A DNA stretch of 64,000 bases from positions 144,183-208,182 of the forward strand of contig CAZGVO010000007.1 of the NCBI GenBank assembly GCA_964529175.1. The letters are read 5' to 3'. Both the position numbers and the translations under genes were made by a program. This DNA comes from JAAFJM01 sp964529175. Lineage in GTDB: Bacteria > Bacteroidota > Bacteroidia > UKL13-3. This document shows, piece after piece, positions 51,701 through 60,163 of this stretch (the stretch's first letter is position 1; every line of letters begins with the position of its first letter). The notes below the pieces were generated by a model, which made no database searches, was not told where the DNA came from, and worked only from the letters and a program-made list of their open reading frames with translations.

Positions 51701-54209
51701 AAAAGCAACTGTAACTGGACAGATGGTATTGCCTATATCGCAAAGCAATAGTCAAACTCCAAACACCCTTAATTACGAAGCAAGTTGGACTGCAGTTAGC
51801 AAGAAAAAAGGTGCTGCAGTGCAATTGATAGTAACTCCAGAAGGTAAATTATCTACCGATTTAATTGGCGGTGCTGATTTAAAATTAGATAAAAACTCAA
51901 CTATTGAAATAACTTACGAAAAAGGTAAAACAAAAAAAGACAAGGGTAAAGTTACATCCACAGTTAAATTAAATGGCGAAATAGCTTTAGAAAAAAAATT
52001 GCTTAACAAATTTGATGCAAGCATTGGAATGAAATTTCAAGGATTAGGATTTGAATACGATAATTCTAAAACAAAAAAGCGTTTTACCTTTAACAAAGGA
52101 ACTTTTGCCTTTGCCAGTCCGCAGAAAAAAGTTGGTGGATTTCCAGTAACATTTACTCAAGTATCCTTAATTAATGATGAGAACGAAACTCCTGGTTATG
52201 ATGCAACTGCATCTTTAAGCATGAGTGTTTCATTAAACTTAGGAGATAATATTAGTGGCTCTACACGCGTATTACTTAAAGGTGGAATAAAAAAAGAAAA
52301 CAATATTTTCAAACCGTCATTTTTAAGTGCTGATATTGATTCAATAAAAATAGATGCTAAACTTTCAGCAGTTGATTTAAATGCAACTTTGGTATTTTAC
52401 TCCAATAACCCAACTTATGGTAATGGTTTTTTAGGAACTGCTACTGCTAATTTCAAAAAAGCAGGTATGCTAATGGCTAGTATTAGATTTGGTAGTATGA
52501 TTAACACTAATAACGAAAACTATAGATATTGGTATGTAGATGGAAAAATTGTACTAAAAAATGCAATACCAATTATTGGGCCATTAGGACTTAAAGGGGC
52601 TGGTGTTTCAGCATGGTATCATATGAAACAACAAAAAGGTACTTCATTAACAGTGCAAGATGTAAATGTAAGCAGCGATAATACAGGAACTGGACAGTCT
52701 GGTGCTACCTTTACGCCTGATAATCAAACCCTTTTTGGCTTTACTATATTAGGAATACTTACACATACCAAATCAGATAAAACATTTAATGGAGACATTT
52801 CATTAAGTGCTGAATTTAATACTAGTGGTGGAATTAACTTCCTAAAACTTGCTGGTAATGGCTATGTAGGAGCAGGAATGTATGAAAGAGAAAAGGCTCC
52901 AATTAAAGGAAGCCTGGTAGCCAACTACGATTTTACACAAAATATTTTTGATTTAAACGTAGCTGTTGGTATAAAATATCCTCCTGTTTCACCAATTATA
53001 GAAACAACTCAAGATGCTACTTTTAATTTATATGTAAATGGAAAAGAAAAAACAAATGGAGAACCTAAATGGCGCTTAACAGTTGGTACACCTACATCTC
53101 CAAATCAACTTAAATATTTTTCGATTAATACTTGGGCATATTTTAGAGCAGGTAATGACCTAGTTACAAACAGTAGTTTCCAACCTGTTACTATTGCAGG
53201 TCTAAAAGGTGTAGATCCTTCTTTTAAAACAGTTCCAGATGCAGTTGATGAAAACGCAAAAGGTGGAAAAGGGTTGGATTTTGGTATAGGGTTTAATAAG
53301 GCTGGTAGCGTTAGTGTAGGTCCATTTAGTGGCAGTTATTCGGTAGGTGCAGAGCTAAATTTATGCATGGCACAATACGATGCTACAAATGGGTGTGTAA
53401 CAGATAAATTTAATTATTGGTATGCTAGAGGAGGCATAGCAGCTTGGGCTGATGCAAATGTTGGTTTTAAAGGCCTAATAAATGCACGTTTGGCAGCTGC
53501 TGCATTAATGCAAGCAGGGGCTCCTGACCCTATATGGATTAAAGGGCGAGTAGCAGGTAAGTTTACTTTAAAAGTAATTTTTATTTCTATAAATATAAAT
53601 GCCTCTGTTCCATTTACCTACGGAACAGTGTGCCAACCTAAAAGGCCACTTGCAAGTAATGATATCACAGAGCAAGGTGGTGGAATTGAAGATATTGAAA
53701 CAGAGTATTTAGTAGAAATTGGTGATTTTTCTATGCATAGCTCTGGAAATACAGATAGATTAACGGCAGTACCAATTGTTTCTCCTTTCGAACTATCGTA
53801 TGAGAATGAAAATAATACTTTTACTTTAGATGTAATGGAAAATGGAGTTAAAAAAACTAAAACCTATAAAGTTACTATTGAATGGATTGTTCAAGGTACA
53901 CTTTTAATGAATCCAGGTGCAGGCGCAAATTGGCCAGGTAGTCCTAAATTACAATGGGGAACCTACAACATGAAAGACTATAATGGTTTACTAAGAAAAG
54001 ATGGCGAGGGATATGCACTTGGAACTTTTATTAACTCCGATGGTAGTGTTAGAAATAAAAGATTTTGTTACAAAAGCGATTATAGCACTTATGTTATAGC
54101 TACTTTAATGGTTAAAAATGCTAATAATCAATGGGAGGTTGCAAAAAAACAAAATGGTACAGAAATTAAAAAACAAACAAAATCTGTAAGCTTCAGAACT
54201 CATAATTAA
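48792..54209 (+). CDS. Giant secreted protein with three FnIII-like repeats
   Basis: About 1,805 residues from ATG 48792, where MSLNKWMLLLLLVTLKLTSQAQ forms a signal peptide and AGAGG lies 12 bp upstream. Upstream TTG or ATG (48738, 48747) would bury the signal. After a 125-residue N-terminal region come three repeats starting EPTLIYPLANDQ (about 150), EPVLAFPINSEA (297) and EPVAIAPAKDGK (422), each with a FRW/FKW/FQW core. The long remainder is beta-strand-rich, with NATLVFYSNNPTYGNGFLGT and repeated Gly-rich strands. No T9SS domain is present. Function unknown; adhesion or surface structure is possible. Confidence 0.75.
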   Translation: MSLNKWMLLLLLVTLKLTSQAQVIQLLMDRNPPPIAYDWLKNPQPIKIIITSPTALGYMKVKVLVTRQGRNVITTNLNSALPIYVGAGTKYFLGTDLWTANSFNVSFSDINLTSGKLKPDDYQICVTLVTNSGTPVGNLSCSNFQITEFQEPTLIYPLANDQVAENNAMGLAFRWTAVTPNYNGLVKYRFELFEIPVGMSAIQAINLAPIEQQTTNITQFLWINAKIKIDQRKKAGVSSYRYVWRVRAIDGVTQEPIGKNTGALLGYSELRELTINTITSNPNQIVGNNSNVPKNFSEPVLAFPINSEALDGEDAYKAINFKWKKVSPTYNGVVTYLFKVWELPSGQSVSNAMKANPILNKEIQQDSSYSWKRELYEFSDKRFVWQVQAIDQQTKKPIGSKKGTDLGFSENEEFVIKSVSLKEPVAIAPAKDGKVSFDNLKSGLKFQWNAVTPNTKQKIWYTINLYEKRNKGVDTLILSRKIKDSVEFTWKTERKNEGNFYWNVFASDSINRAVGVRNGSSKGFSENNNFELKSDVKDDSLVITDCDGNKKVISNKGLARSPSVTDFKNKFVKLNEFSMLIKEASGNSNSLKGRGSIVVSWLKTPLAVEFEGITIDAAKMTVTKGEIFAMQDDLANELPKFLKKLDGKNLTKNDAKKLNAKLKANKATKLILDQSLDKNISTLTEDNTPKLPLGINNLLGYTIAISEMKFTPEKNILVGIAIIPYNKDEEEDVISFAANNIEFGASSPSKGGGQLVLLEDFNIVDTAQNSYGITLKALVNNKPSTYIEWDCKGFKNLKTTVDINFPRNWLTPIKEDGESTDNEKVQGRAIADISNLNDWILDLSLNPCEIQGLDGVELSVKKLVIDNSDSRNADGMKFPSGYTGNTKNDFRGFYLKNAQLTLPKFYNKSTDTTGISIELERFIITKQGISGNVTVGSKENPVVNLSSGTVGDFQASIGSIELDILNKSLKKATVTGQMVLPISQSNSQTPNTLNYEASWTAVSKKKGAAVQLIVTPEGKLSTDLIGGADLKLDKNSTIEITYEKGKTKKDKGKVTSTVKLNGEIALEKKLLNKFDASIGMKFQGLGFEYDNSKTKKRFTFNKGTFAFASPQKKVGGFPVTFTQVSLINDENETPGYDATASLSMSVSLNLGDNISGSTRVLLKGGIKKENNIFKPSFLSADIDSIKIDAKLSAVDLNATLVFYSNNPTYGNGFLGTATANFKKAGMLMASIRFGSMINTNNENYRYWYVDGKIVLKNAIPIIGPLGLKGAGVSAWYHMKQQKGTSLTVQDVNVSSDNTGTGQSGATFTPDNQTLFGFTILGILTHTKSDKTFNGDISLSAEFNTSGGINFLKLAGNGYVGAGMYEREKAPIKGSLVANYDFTQNIFDLNVAVGIKYPPVSPIIETTQDATFNLYVNGKEKTNGEPKWRLTVGTPTSPNQLKYFSINTWAYFRAGNDLVTNSSFQPVTIAGLKGVDPSFKTVPDAVDENAKGGKGLDFGIGFNKAGSVSVGPFSGSYSVGAELNLCMAQYDATNGCVTDKFNYWYARGGIAAWADANVGFKGLINARLAAAALMQAGAPDPIWIKGRVAGKFTLKVIFISININASVPFTYGTVCQPKRPLASNDITEQGGGIEDIETEYLVEIGDFSMHSSGNTDRLTAVPIVSPFELSYENENNTFTLDVMENGVKKTKTYKVTIEWIVQGTLLMNPGAGANWPGSPKLQWGTYNMKDYNGLLRKDGEGYALGTFINSDGSVRNKRFCYKSDYSTYVIATLMVKNANNQWEVAKKQNGTEIKKQTKSVSFRTHN

Positions 54210-54214
54210 CAAGC

Positions 54215-56359
54215 ATGAAAAAATATATTTTATACATAAGTATTCTTAGTTTTTGTTTCAATCTATCAACATTGGCACAAAAAAATAAAATCCAAAATAA
54301 CTCACAAATCGCTCTAATGCCAAGAACTGCTGAAGACAGTATAACATTGCGTTGGGTTATGAGTGATATTAATGTTTTCAAAAAAGGTTTACAAAATGGT
54401 TATGTTATTAAACGGAGTGAACAGATTAATGGAAAATTTTCAAAATTTAAAGAGGTGGCAAGAGTAAAGCCTTGGTCGTTATCTAAATGGAATAACAGAC
54501 TTGAGAGTTTGAAAGACACCACTAAAAATGAATATAAATACTTTAAAATGGCTTACGAACTTGTAGTAAACGGAGATTCTTATTTACCAACAGACCTATC
54601 TGATTTACAAGCAATACAATTAGCCAAAGCTCAAAACGAATTAACATTCCTTTTTGCTTTAATAGCTTCATGTAATGATCAGTTTGCTGCCGAAGCAATG
54701 GGGTTGCGATATGCTGATTATCAAGTAATTGAAAATACTTCTTACAAATATCAAATAGAGCTTATAAATACTTCAAAAAACGAAGAAAAGTTAATTTCGG
54801 AAGTAGAGGCCAAAGCTGAGGCTAATAAAGTACAGCCTTTAGTAACTGTAAATGTTATTGAAAACGAAAAAAGTATTGGTTTAAATTGGCTATTATCAGA
54901 AGAACCTTATATAGGCTATAGTATTGAACGATCGCAAGATAATGGTAAAACATTTATTAGATTAAATAAGGAAATTATTTTAGTAAATGAAGATTTAAAT
55001 GCATTAGGCCAAAGCATGGGAACATTAGTAGATACAAATATTCAAATGTATAAACCATATATGTATAAAATAATAGGTCATACATTATTTGCCGATGAGG
55101 CTTTAGTTGGCGCAGCTAGAGGTATGGCAAGAGATAGAACTCCTGTATCTTCAATTTTTGTTCCTTCACCCGAACCCACAGGAGATAATAGTGCTATTAT
55201 AAAATGGCGATTAACGGCCCCAACTTACGATTTAAAAGGATTTAACATTCGAAGGGATAACAATCCTAATGGTAATTTTGAAAAGATTTTGAATTCAAAT
55301 ATTCTTAGTCAATCAACTACCCAATTTAAAGACATAACCTTTAATAAAAATGAACCTAATTATTATATTGTTGAAACAATAGATACAGCTGGAAATACCT
55401 TTCGTTCTGGCCCCGTTTATCTATTAAATGTAGATTCATTTGCCCCATCTTCCCCTATCTTTATAAAAGGAACAGTTGATACAAATGGTATAGTAACTTT
55501 ACAGCTCAAATTAAATCCTGAAAATGATTTTATGGGTTACAGAATACAGAAAGCAAATCAAGAAGACCATGAATTTTCTACGTTTTTTGAAAGCTATAAA
55601 GGAGGAAATGACAGCTTATTAATCAAAAGTACTGATAGCATTTTTTACGATACTATAAGTTTAAATACATTAACAAAACATATTTACTACAGAGCATATG
55701 CACTTGATTTTCATTACAATCAATCAACACCTTCTATTCCTCTAAAATTGAGTAGACCAGATATAATACCTCCCGTGGCTCCAATTATTTCAAACATTTC
55801 AGTAAACGACACTTCTCTAATTTTAAAAATTATACCTAGCGTAAGCGAGGATGTTAAAGCTTGTACCATATTTAGAAAAATAGCTCCAGATACTAGTTGG
55901 ATAGCTTACGATACAATAGCACCAAATAAAAGTACATATATTGACACTTGTGTAAAAACTGGCAATTCATATATGTATGCAATTCAGGCTAAAGATAGCA
56001 GCGGCCTTTTATCTACACTGTCTGTTCCCAAAAGCGGTCGTCCGTATGATACAGGAATTCGTAAAGGAGTAGATGAATTAAAAGCACAATTTGATAGCGA
56101 TTCAAAAGAAATTGTACTTAGTTGGAACTATAAATCAAATTATATAAAAACAGATGAAACAGTAACATTTATTGTATATAGATCGGTTGGAGCCGCACCA
56201 CTTGAAAGATACAAAAGCATACCATACAGTAATGGAACTTTCTTTTATAAAGAAACTGATTTACAGAGCAAAGGCCCATATAATTATGGTGTTAAAGTAA
56301 TAACTAATACTGGAGGTGAATCAGAACTAAGTAATACCTTAACTGTAACAATTCCTTAA
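54215..56359 (+). CDS. Secreted FnIII-repeat protein
   Basis: 714 residues. Signal peptide MKKYILYISILSFCFNLSTLAQ. After about 200 residues follow four or five fibronectin-III-like modules. Their shared features are Trp in GLNWLLSE, AIIKWRLTAP and EIVLSWNYKS, and late strands such as YKYKMAYEL, YMYKIIGHT and YYIVETID. It begins 5 bp after the giant gene and has no T9SS domain. It may bind the preceding protein at the cell surface. Confidence 0.75.
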   Translation: MKKYILYISILSFCFNLSTLAQKNKIQNNSQIALMPRTAEDSITLRWVMSDINVFKKGLQNGYVIKRSEQINGKFSKFKEVARVKPWSLSKWNNRLESLKDTTKNEYKYFKMAYELVVNGDSYLPTDLSDLQAIQLAKAQNELTFLFALIASCNDQFAAEAMGLRYADYQVIENTSYKYQIELINTSKNEEKLISEVEAKAEANKVQPLVTVNVIENEKSIGLNWLLSEEPYIGYSIERSQDNGKTFIRLNKEIILVNEDLNALGQSMGTLVDTNIQMYKPYMYKIIGHTLFADEALVGAARGMARDRTPVSSIFVPSPEPTGDNSAIIKWRLTAPTYDLKGFNIRRDNNPNGNFEKILNSNILSQSTTQFKDITFNKNEPNYYIVETIDTAGNTFRSGPVYLLNVDSFAPSSPIFIKGTVDTNGIVTLQLKLNPENDFMGYRIQKANQEDHEFSTFFESYKGGNDSLLIKSTDSIFYDTISLNTLTKHIYYRAYALDFHYNQSTPSIPLKLSRPDIIPPVAPIISNISVNDTSLILKIIPSVSEDVKACTIFRKIAPDTSWIAYDTIAPNKSTYIDTCVKTGNSYMYAIQAKDSSGLLSTLSVPKSGRPYDTGIRKGVDELKAQFDSDSKEIVLSWNYKSNYIKTDETVTFIVYRSVGAAPLERYKSIPYSNGTFFYKETDLQSKGPYNYGVKVITNTGGESELSNTLTVTIP

Positions 56360-56384
56360 TTTTTTAAACCAAATCGAAACTAAA

Positions 56385-56921
56385 ATGAAAAAACTAAATT
56401 TTATAGCCTTAATATCAATAATAACTTTATTTATATTAACAGCATGCGAAAAACCCAATACACTTGGAACCATTGATATAAACAGACCTATTTTAACTAA
56501 TATTTATATTAATGAAGTAGAAAAAGGCGAATTATTCGATACAGTTTATGAAATCAATATTCAAGATATCAAGAAAATTATTGAAGAAAAAGGAACGTCA
56601 AATATTAAATTAACTAGTATGTACATAAAAAAAATAAGTCTTTCAATACCTGATAGTTTCAATTTTGGATTTGAAGATTTAGAAACAGTAAAATTAAGTA
56701 TAGGAAGCCAAGAAATTGGAAGTTTACCAGCCAACACAGTTGGTAAAAAAATTGACTTTGACATACCAACAGAAGCCATGCAAGACAATTTCAAGAGTTA
56801 TTATGACCAAGCAAAAAACATCAGTATTCTTTGCACTGGTAAAGCTAAAAACCATATTCCTAAATCTATAATAACAGCAGAATACCTTTTTAACATAAAG
56901 GCTGATGTTATCTTAGAATAA
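56385..56921 (+). CDS. Small lipoprotein at the end of the envelope operon
   Basis: 178 residues. The N-terminus KLNFIALISIITLFILTACEKPN has a lipobox (LTAC), so the mature protein starts at the lipidated cysteine. The remaining part (EVEKGELFDTVYEINIQDIKK and later VKLSIGSQEIGSL) is beta-rich and not assigned to a family. It starts 25 bp after the FnIII gene and closes the four-gene run. A membrane-anchored accessory of the surface complex is the simplest reading. Confidence 0.8.
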   Translation: MKKLNFIALISIITLFILTACEKPNTLGTIDINRPILTNIYINEVEKGELFDTVYEINIQDIKKIIEEKGTSNIKLTSMYIKKISLSIPDSFNFGFEDLETVKLSIGSQEIGSLPANTVGKKIDFDIPTEAMQDNFKSYYDQAKNISILCTGKAKNHIPKSIITAEYLFNIKADVILE

Positions 56922-57003
56922 AAGGTATTATTAATATTAAAAAATTAAATAATAATTGATCTTAGTAAGCATTTGTATTTCTACAATACCAGCTTTTCAT
57001 ATA

Positions 57004-57051
57004 TAAAAATAAACGGTAATTATTATAAAATCAGGATTCAATAGTTTATAA
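57004..57051. repeat. Copied gene tail of a T9SS sorting domain
   Basis: These 48 bp match 43868-43915, the 3' end of the secreted endonuclease gene, with one mismatch. They include the codons for INGNYFKIRIQ (Phe changed to Tyr) and the stop plus ATAGTTTATAA. There is no open gene in front of it, so it looks like a decayed gene end or a gene-conversion remnant. Confidence 0.85.
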
Positions 57052-57073
57052 TTGTGTAAACAAATAAAACTAT

Positions 57074-57175
57074 ATGGATGATTTTTACCTTATTTTGATA
57101 GTTGTAAGCTGCACTATCCCGACAATTATAGCAGCTATTTCGTATAAAAAACGTAACACCAAAAAAGACAATTAG
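57074..57175 (+). CDS. Possible 33-residue membrane peptide
   Basis: ATG 57074 to TAG 57173-57175. It encodes Asp-Asp, then a single hydrophobic helix (LILIVVSCTIPTIIAAI) with a basic tail (YKKRNTKKDN), the look of small single-pass peptides. The last seven codons overlap the perfect palindrome at 57153-57204. No ribosome binding site or relative could be checked, so it is only a candidate. Confidence 0.3.
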   Translation: MDDFYLILIVVSCTIPTIIAAISYKKRNTKKDN

Positions 57176-57204
57176 AATATTCTAATTGTCTTTTTTGGTG
57201 TTAC
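57153..57204. terminator. Perfect 52-bp palindrome, probable bidirectional terminator
   Basis: The sequence starts GTAACACC and ends GGTGTTAC, and is exactly self-complementary over 52 bp with centre at 57178/57179. The inner 24-bp hairpin is followed by six T residues and preceded by six A residues, so it could end transcription in either direction. The zero-loop length is exceptional compared with the other terminators here. Confidence 0.75.
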
Positions 57205-57239
57205 TCATTTAGCATTTAAAAAACTTACTTCAAATAAAA

Positions 57240-57269
57240 AAGGCTTCACAGAATATCTGTAAAGCCTTA
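57240..57269 (-). terminator. Terminator downstream of tRNA-Met
   Basis: On the minus strand AAGGCTT and AAGCCTT pair around an inner ACAGA/TCTGT stem, followed by a T tract. It lies 8 bp after the tRNA 3' end. Confidence 0.85.
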
Positions 57270-57276
57270 ATTTTAT

Positions 57277-57353
57277 TGGTAGCGGGGAGCAGAATCGAAC
57301 TGCCGACCTCAGGGTTATGAATCCTGTGCTCTAACCATCTGAGCTACCCCGCC
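57277..57353 (-). tRNA. tRNA-Met (CAT anticodon)
   Basis: 77 nt on the minus strand folding into a normal cloverleaf with encoded CCA. Acceptor GGCGGGG pairs with CCCCGCT (one G-U pair), D-arm GCTC/GAGC, anticodon loop TTCATAA, and T-arm GGCAG/CTGCT. The stem pair 31-39 is A opposite C, a mismatch. It lacks the three G-C pairs of initiator tRNA and begins with a paired G1, so it is elongator Met or a precursor of tRNA-Ile2. Confidence 0.9.
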
Positions 57354-57428
57354 ATTATTTCAAAACAATACAACTATTTGCTGTATTAAGGGCTGCAAAT
57401 GTAGAAAAAATAATTTTATAAGCAAATA

Positions 57429-57725
57429 TTATTTTACTTTTTGTAGCATTTCTAAACTAAATGCCTGAGGTTTATTATTAAATAAAATTTTAGTTTGTGC
57501 CCAGGTAGTTTTAAAAAGTTCAGAAAAACGATATTTATTCAAATGTGCTTCACTTTCCCAATAGCTTAAAGTATATAATACATTTTTTTCTGTTGCATCC
57601 TGCATTAATTGTAATCCATTGCAGCCCTCAAAGGCAGCAATTTGTAGCTTACTAGCCTCAAATACTTTATAAAAATCGTCTAACTTAGTTGGTTCAAAGC
57701 TTAATCTTACTATTCTGGTTATCAT
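57429..57725 (-). CDS. Antibiotic biosynthesis monooxygenase (ABM) domain protein
   Basis: 98 residues, one ferredoxin-like ABM domain. IVRLSFEPTKLDDFYKVFEASKLQIAAFEGCNGLQLMQD and YTLSYWESEAHLNKYRFSELFKTTW are the two halves with the conserved W-x-S-E/D motif. Relatives act as quinol monooxygenases or heme-degrading enzymes. Which of these is right cannot be told. It follows the SAM hydrolase gene by 12 bp on the same strand. Confidence 0.85.
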   Translation of the reverse strand: MITRIVRLSFEPTKLDDFYKVFEASKLQIAAFEGCNGLQLMQDATEKNVLYTLSYWESEAHLNKYRFSELFKTTWAQTKILFNNKPQAFSLEMLQKVK

Positions 57726-57737
57726 ATATTTACAGTT

Positions 57738-58514
57738 CTAATTAAATTCAATAATTATTTTACTACCCACACGCAAACCCAATAATTGCGAGGCATTACC
57801 TTCATTGGTTGCTATTTCTAAATACCCATCGGCATTAAACATGATGGCTTCAGCTCCCAATTTTACTTCCTTGTAGTGTTTTACTATTTGGCTAAAAAAA
57901 TCTTTGCGAGCATAATGAATTTTAAACTTACGTCCATTACCAACTTCATCAAACATTGATTTATTTACATTAATCAGGGCATTTCCAAAACCATCAATAT
58001 ATACAACCGAAGCTTTTATTTCGTCCTTATCAATTTGTACATTGGCATGCACCAACTGATTATTTAATGCAGTTGGTGTTGCTATTTGATTTAAAGGCAA
58101 ACCTTGTGCTAAATGATTGGCAATATTCACAAAAGCACTGTTTTCAATAAAGGTGGTATTAGCATCGTAAAACTCGTTGTTTACTAACCAAATTTCTGCT
58201 TGTTCATTAGCAAACATGAGGTTTAATATACCGTTATCTAAACAAACAAAATATTGATTATCAATAACCAATATTATTATTCGTTGATAGGTATAAATAT
58301 TGGTATCAATACAAATAAGGTGGATACTGCCAGCTGCAAAGTTTTTATATATGCTTTTTAAAACAAATGCTGCTTGCAGTTTGTTAAATTTATCTATATT
58401 GTGCGAAACATCAATTACCTGAATATTAGCAATTGATTTATACAAATTACCCTTAACAGCAGCTGCATAATGGCTTGCATTTCCATAGTCGGATGTTAAG
58501 GTTATATTTTTCAC
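57738..58514 (-). CDS. S-adenosyl-L-methionine hydrolase (hydroxide adenosyltransferase, DUF62)
   Basis: 258 residues. Matches the fluorinase-like family that hydrolyses SAM to adenosine and methionine: LTSDYGNASHYAAAVKG at the N-terminus with the active-site Asp, VIDVSHNI, HLICIDTN, VYIDGFGNALINV. Fluorinases have an extra loop that is absent here, so hydrolysis is likely. It is co-oriented with the ABM gene and diverges from phoH. Confidence 0.88.
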   Translation of the reverse strand: MKNITLTSDYGNASHYAAAVKGNLYKSIANIQVIDVSHNIDKFNKLQAAFVLKSIYKNFAAGSIHLICIDTNIYTYQRIIILVIDNQYFVCLDNGILNLMFANEQAEIWLVNNEFYDANTTFIENSAFVNIANHLAQGLPLNQIATPTALNNQLVHANVQIDKDEIKASVVYIDGFGNALINVNKSMFDEVGNGRKFKIHYARKDFFSQIVKHYKEVKLGAEAIMFNADGYLEIATNEGNASQLLGLRVGSKIIIEFN

Positions 58515-58574
58515 TTGTGAGAGTAAGGTAAATTAATAAATTCGTGCAAAAATATTAATAAAGCACCATATAAT

Positions 58575-59534
58575 TTGAACAATAAAGAAATTCTTATCGA
58601 AAATTTAGACCCATTAGAACTTTTGGGTAATAATAACCGTAACTTAAAAATACTTCAAGCTCATTTTCCTAAACTAAAAATAGTTAGCAGAGGCAACCAA
58701 ATAATGCTTACTGGCGATGAGTTAGAAATGGAACTTTTTGAAGATAAATTTATGCAATTAGAAGCAATTATTTTTAAAAATGGCACCATTAGCGATAGTC
58801 AGTTTAAAGCTTTATTGGCAGGCGATTTAAAAGACGATAAGGAAGAAAAATCAGATAAAAACGAACCTAATAACAGCGATATAATTTTACATGGAAACGG
58901 TGGAAAAGCCATTAAGGCAAAAACTCCTAACCAAAAAGCCATGGTTAATTTGGTTCAAACCAATGATATATTATTTGCTATTGGCCCTGCTGGAACGGGT
59001 AAAACTTATACCGCAGTAGCATTGGCTGTTAAAGCCTTAAAAAACAAAGAAGTGAGGCGCATTATTTTAGCTCGACCTGCTGTAGAAGCTGGAGAAAGTT
59101 TAGGTTTTTTACCTGGCGATTTAAAAGAAAAAATTGACCCCTATTTACGTCCGCTTTATGATGCGTTGGACGATATGATTCCTGCCGAAAAGTTGAAACA
59201 ATACATTGAAACTCGTGTAATTGAAATAGCTCCACTGGCATTTATGCGCGGACGAACATTAGACAATGCTTTTGTAATTTTAGATGAAGCTCAAAATGCT
59301 ACTGATTTACAACTAAAAATGTTCTTAACCCGCATGGGGCCTCATGCCAAGTTTATTGTTACGGGCGATTTATCGCAAATAGATTTACCTAAAAAACAAC
59401 AATCAGGTTTATTAAAAGCAGTAAAGATATTGGAGGGAATTGAAGGAATCCATTTTCAATATTTAACGTACGAAGATGTGGTAAGGCACAAGCTGGTAAA
59501 AAATATTATTAAAGCATACGACAAAGCTGATTAG
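58575..59534 (+). CDS. phoH: PhoH family ATPase
   Basis: 319 residues. The N-terminal 100 residues resemble the KH-like unit of PhoH/YbeZ. The ATPase core has Walker A GPAGTGKT, LGFLPGDLKEKIDPY, Walker B FVILDEAQNAT and TGDLSQIDLP, all intact. It probably acts as an RNA-associated ATPase or helicase. The start is TTG at 58575; the next in-frame Met is well inside the conserved region. It converges with the glutathione peroxidase gene, sharing a hairpin. Confidence 0.93.
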   Translation: MNNKEILIENLDPLELLGNNNRNLKILQAHFPKLKIVSRGNQIMLTGDELEMELFEDKFMQLEAIIFKNGTISDSQFKALLAGDLKDDKEEKSDKNEPNNSDIILHGNGGKAIKAKTPNQKAMVNLVQTNDILFAIGPAGTGKTYTAVALAVKALKNKEVRRIILARPAVEAGESLGFLPGDLKEKIDPYLRPLYDALDDMIPAEKLKQYIETRVIEIAPLAFMRGRTLDNAFVILDEAQNATDLQLKMFLTRMGPHAKFIVTGDLSQIDLPKKQQSGLLKAVKILEGIEGIHFQYLTYEDVVRHKLVKNIIKAYDKAD

Positions 59535-59558
59535 AAAAACTATTAAAGTAGTTTTTCT
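59533..59558. terminator. Shared hairpin at convergent gene ends
   Basis: AGAAAAACTA (59533-59542) pairs with TAGTTTTTCT (59549-59558) around six bases. It overlaps the phoH stop and the last codons of the peroxidase gene. A bidirectional terminator. Confidence 0.8.
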
Positions 59559-60049
59559 ATGGCTTGTTTTAATTTTAACGAGTTTGGTTTTGTAACTGTA
59601 AAAAAGTAATCAACTACCTCGCCATTTTTATTAACCAAGTATTTATGAAAATTCCATTTAGGATACATGTTTATATTTCCATTTAAACGTTTTTCGCTTA
59701 AATATTGAAATAATGGATGAGCTCCTAAACCCTTTACTTTTATTTTATTAAATATTTTAAACGAAGTTTTGTATTTAGAGTGGCAAAAATACTCAATTTG
59801 AGGACCACTTAAAGGTTCTTGTGCTCCAAAGTCATTGCTAGGGAATGCTAAAATTTCAAAGTCTTTGTGTTTATATAATTGGTAAATTTCCTCTAGTTCT
59901 TTGTATTGGTCGGTGTAGCCACACTCGCTTGCTGTATTTACTATTAAGAGCACTTTGCCCTTAAAAGATTCAAGCAATATTTCATTTCCTGTTAGATCTT
60001 TTACCTTGATGTTATAAATACTTTTCTTTTCTTTTTCACTAACTAACAT
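59543..60049 (-). CDS. Glutathione peroxidase-like thiol peroxidase
   Basis: 168 residues, thioredoxin fold. The peroxidatic Cys43 lies in NTASECGYTDQY, the second motif is FPSNDFGAQEP with the Gln, and the Trp is in PKWNFHKYLV. It is the cysteine (not selenocysteine) form, which normally uses thioredoxin. No signal peptide. It is convergent with phoH and apparently monocistronic. Confidence 0.93.
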   Translation of the reverse strand: MLVSEKEKKSIYNIKVKDLTGNEILLESFKGKVLLIVNTASECGYTDQYKELEEIYQLYKHKDFEILAFPSNDFGAQEPLSGPQIEYFCHSKYKTSFKIFNKIKVKGLGAHPLFQYLSEKRLNGNINMYPKWNFHKYLVNKNGEVVDYFFTVTKPNSLKLKQAIEKLL

Positions 60050-60163
60050 GCTAATTATAACTTAATATTATTGTAAAAGTTTTAGCTTTTCAAAAAAAAT
60101 TACACAAATGCTTAAATGTAATTGGCTGATAATTTTATATCCTTGTGCAAATTAAAATAATAT

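Noticed and set aside
57277..57353. tRNA as an integration site for the island
   Set aside because: The defence genes lie 40 kb away, no integrase is near, and no tRNA 3'-end duplicate was seen. The 57004 copy is from a protein gene.
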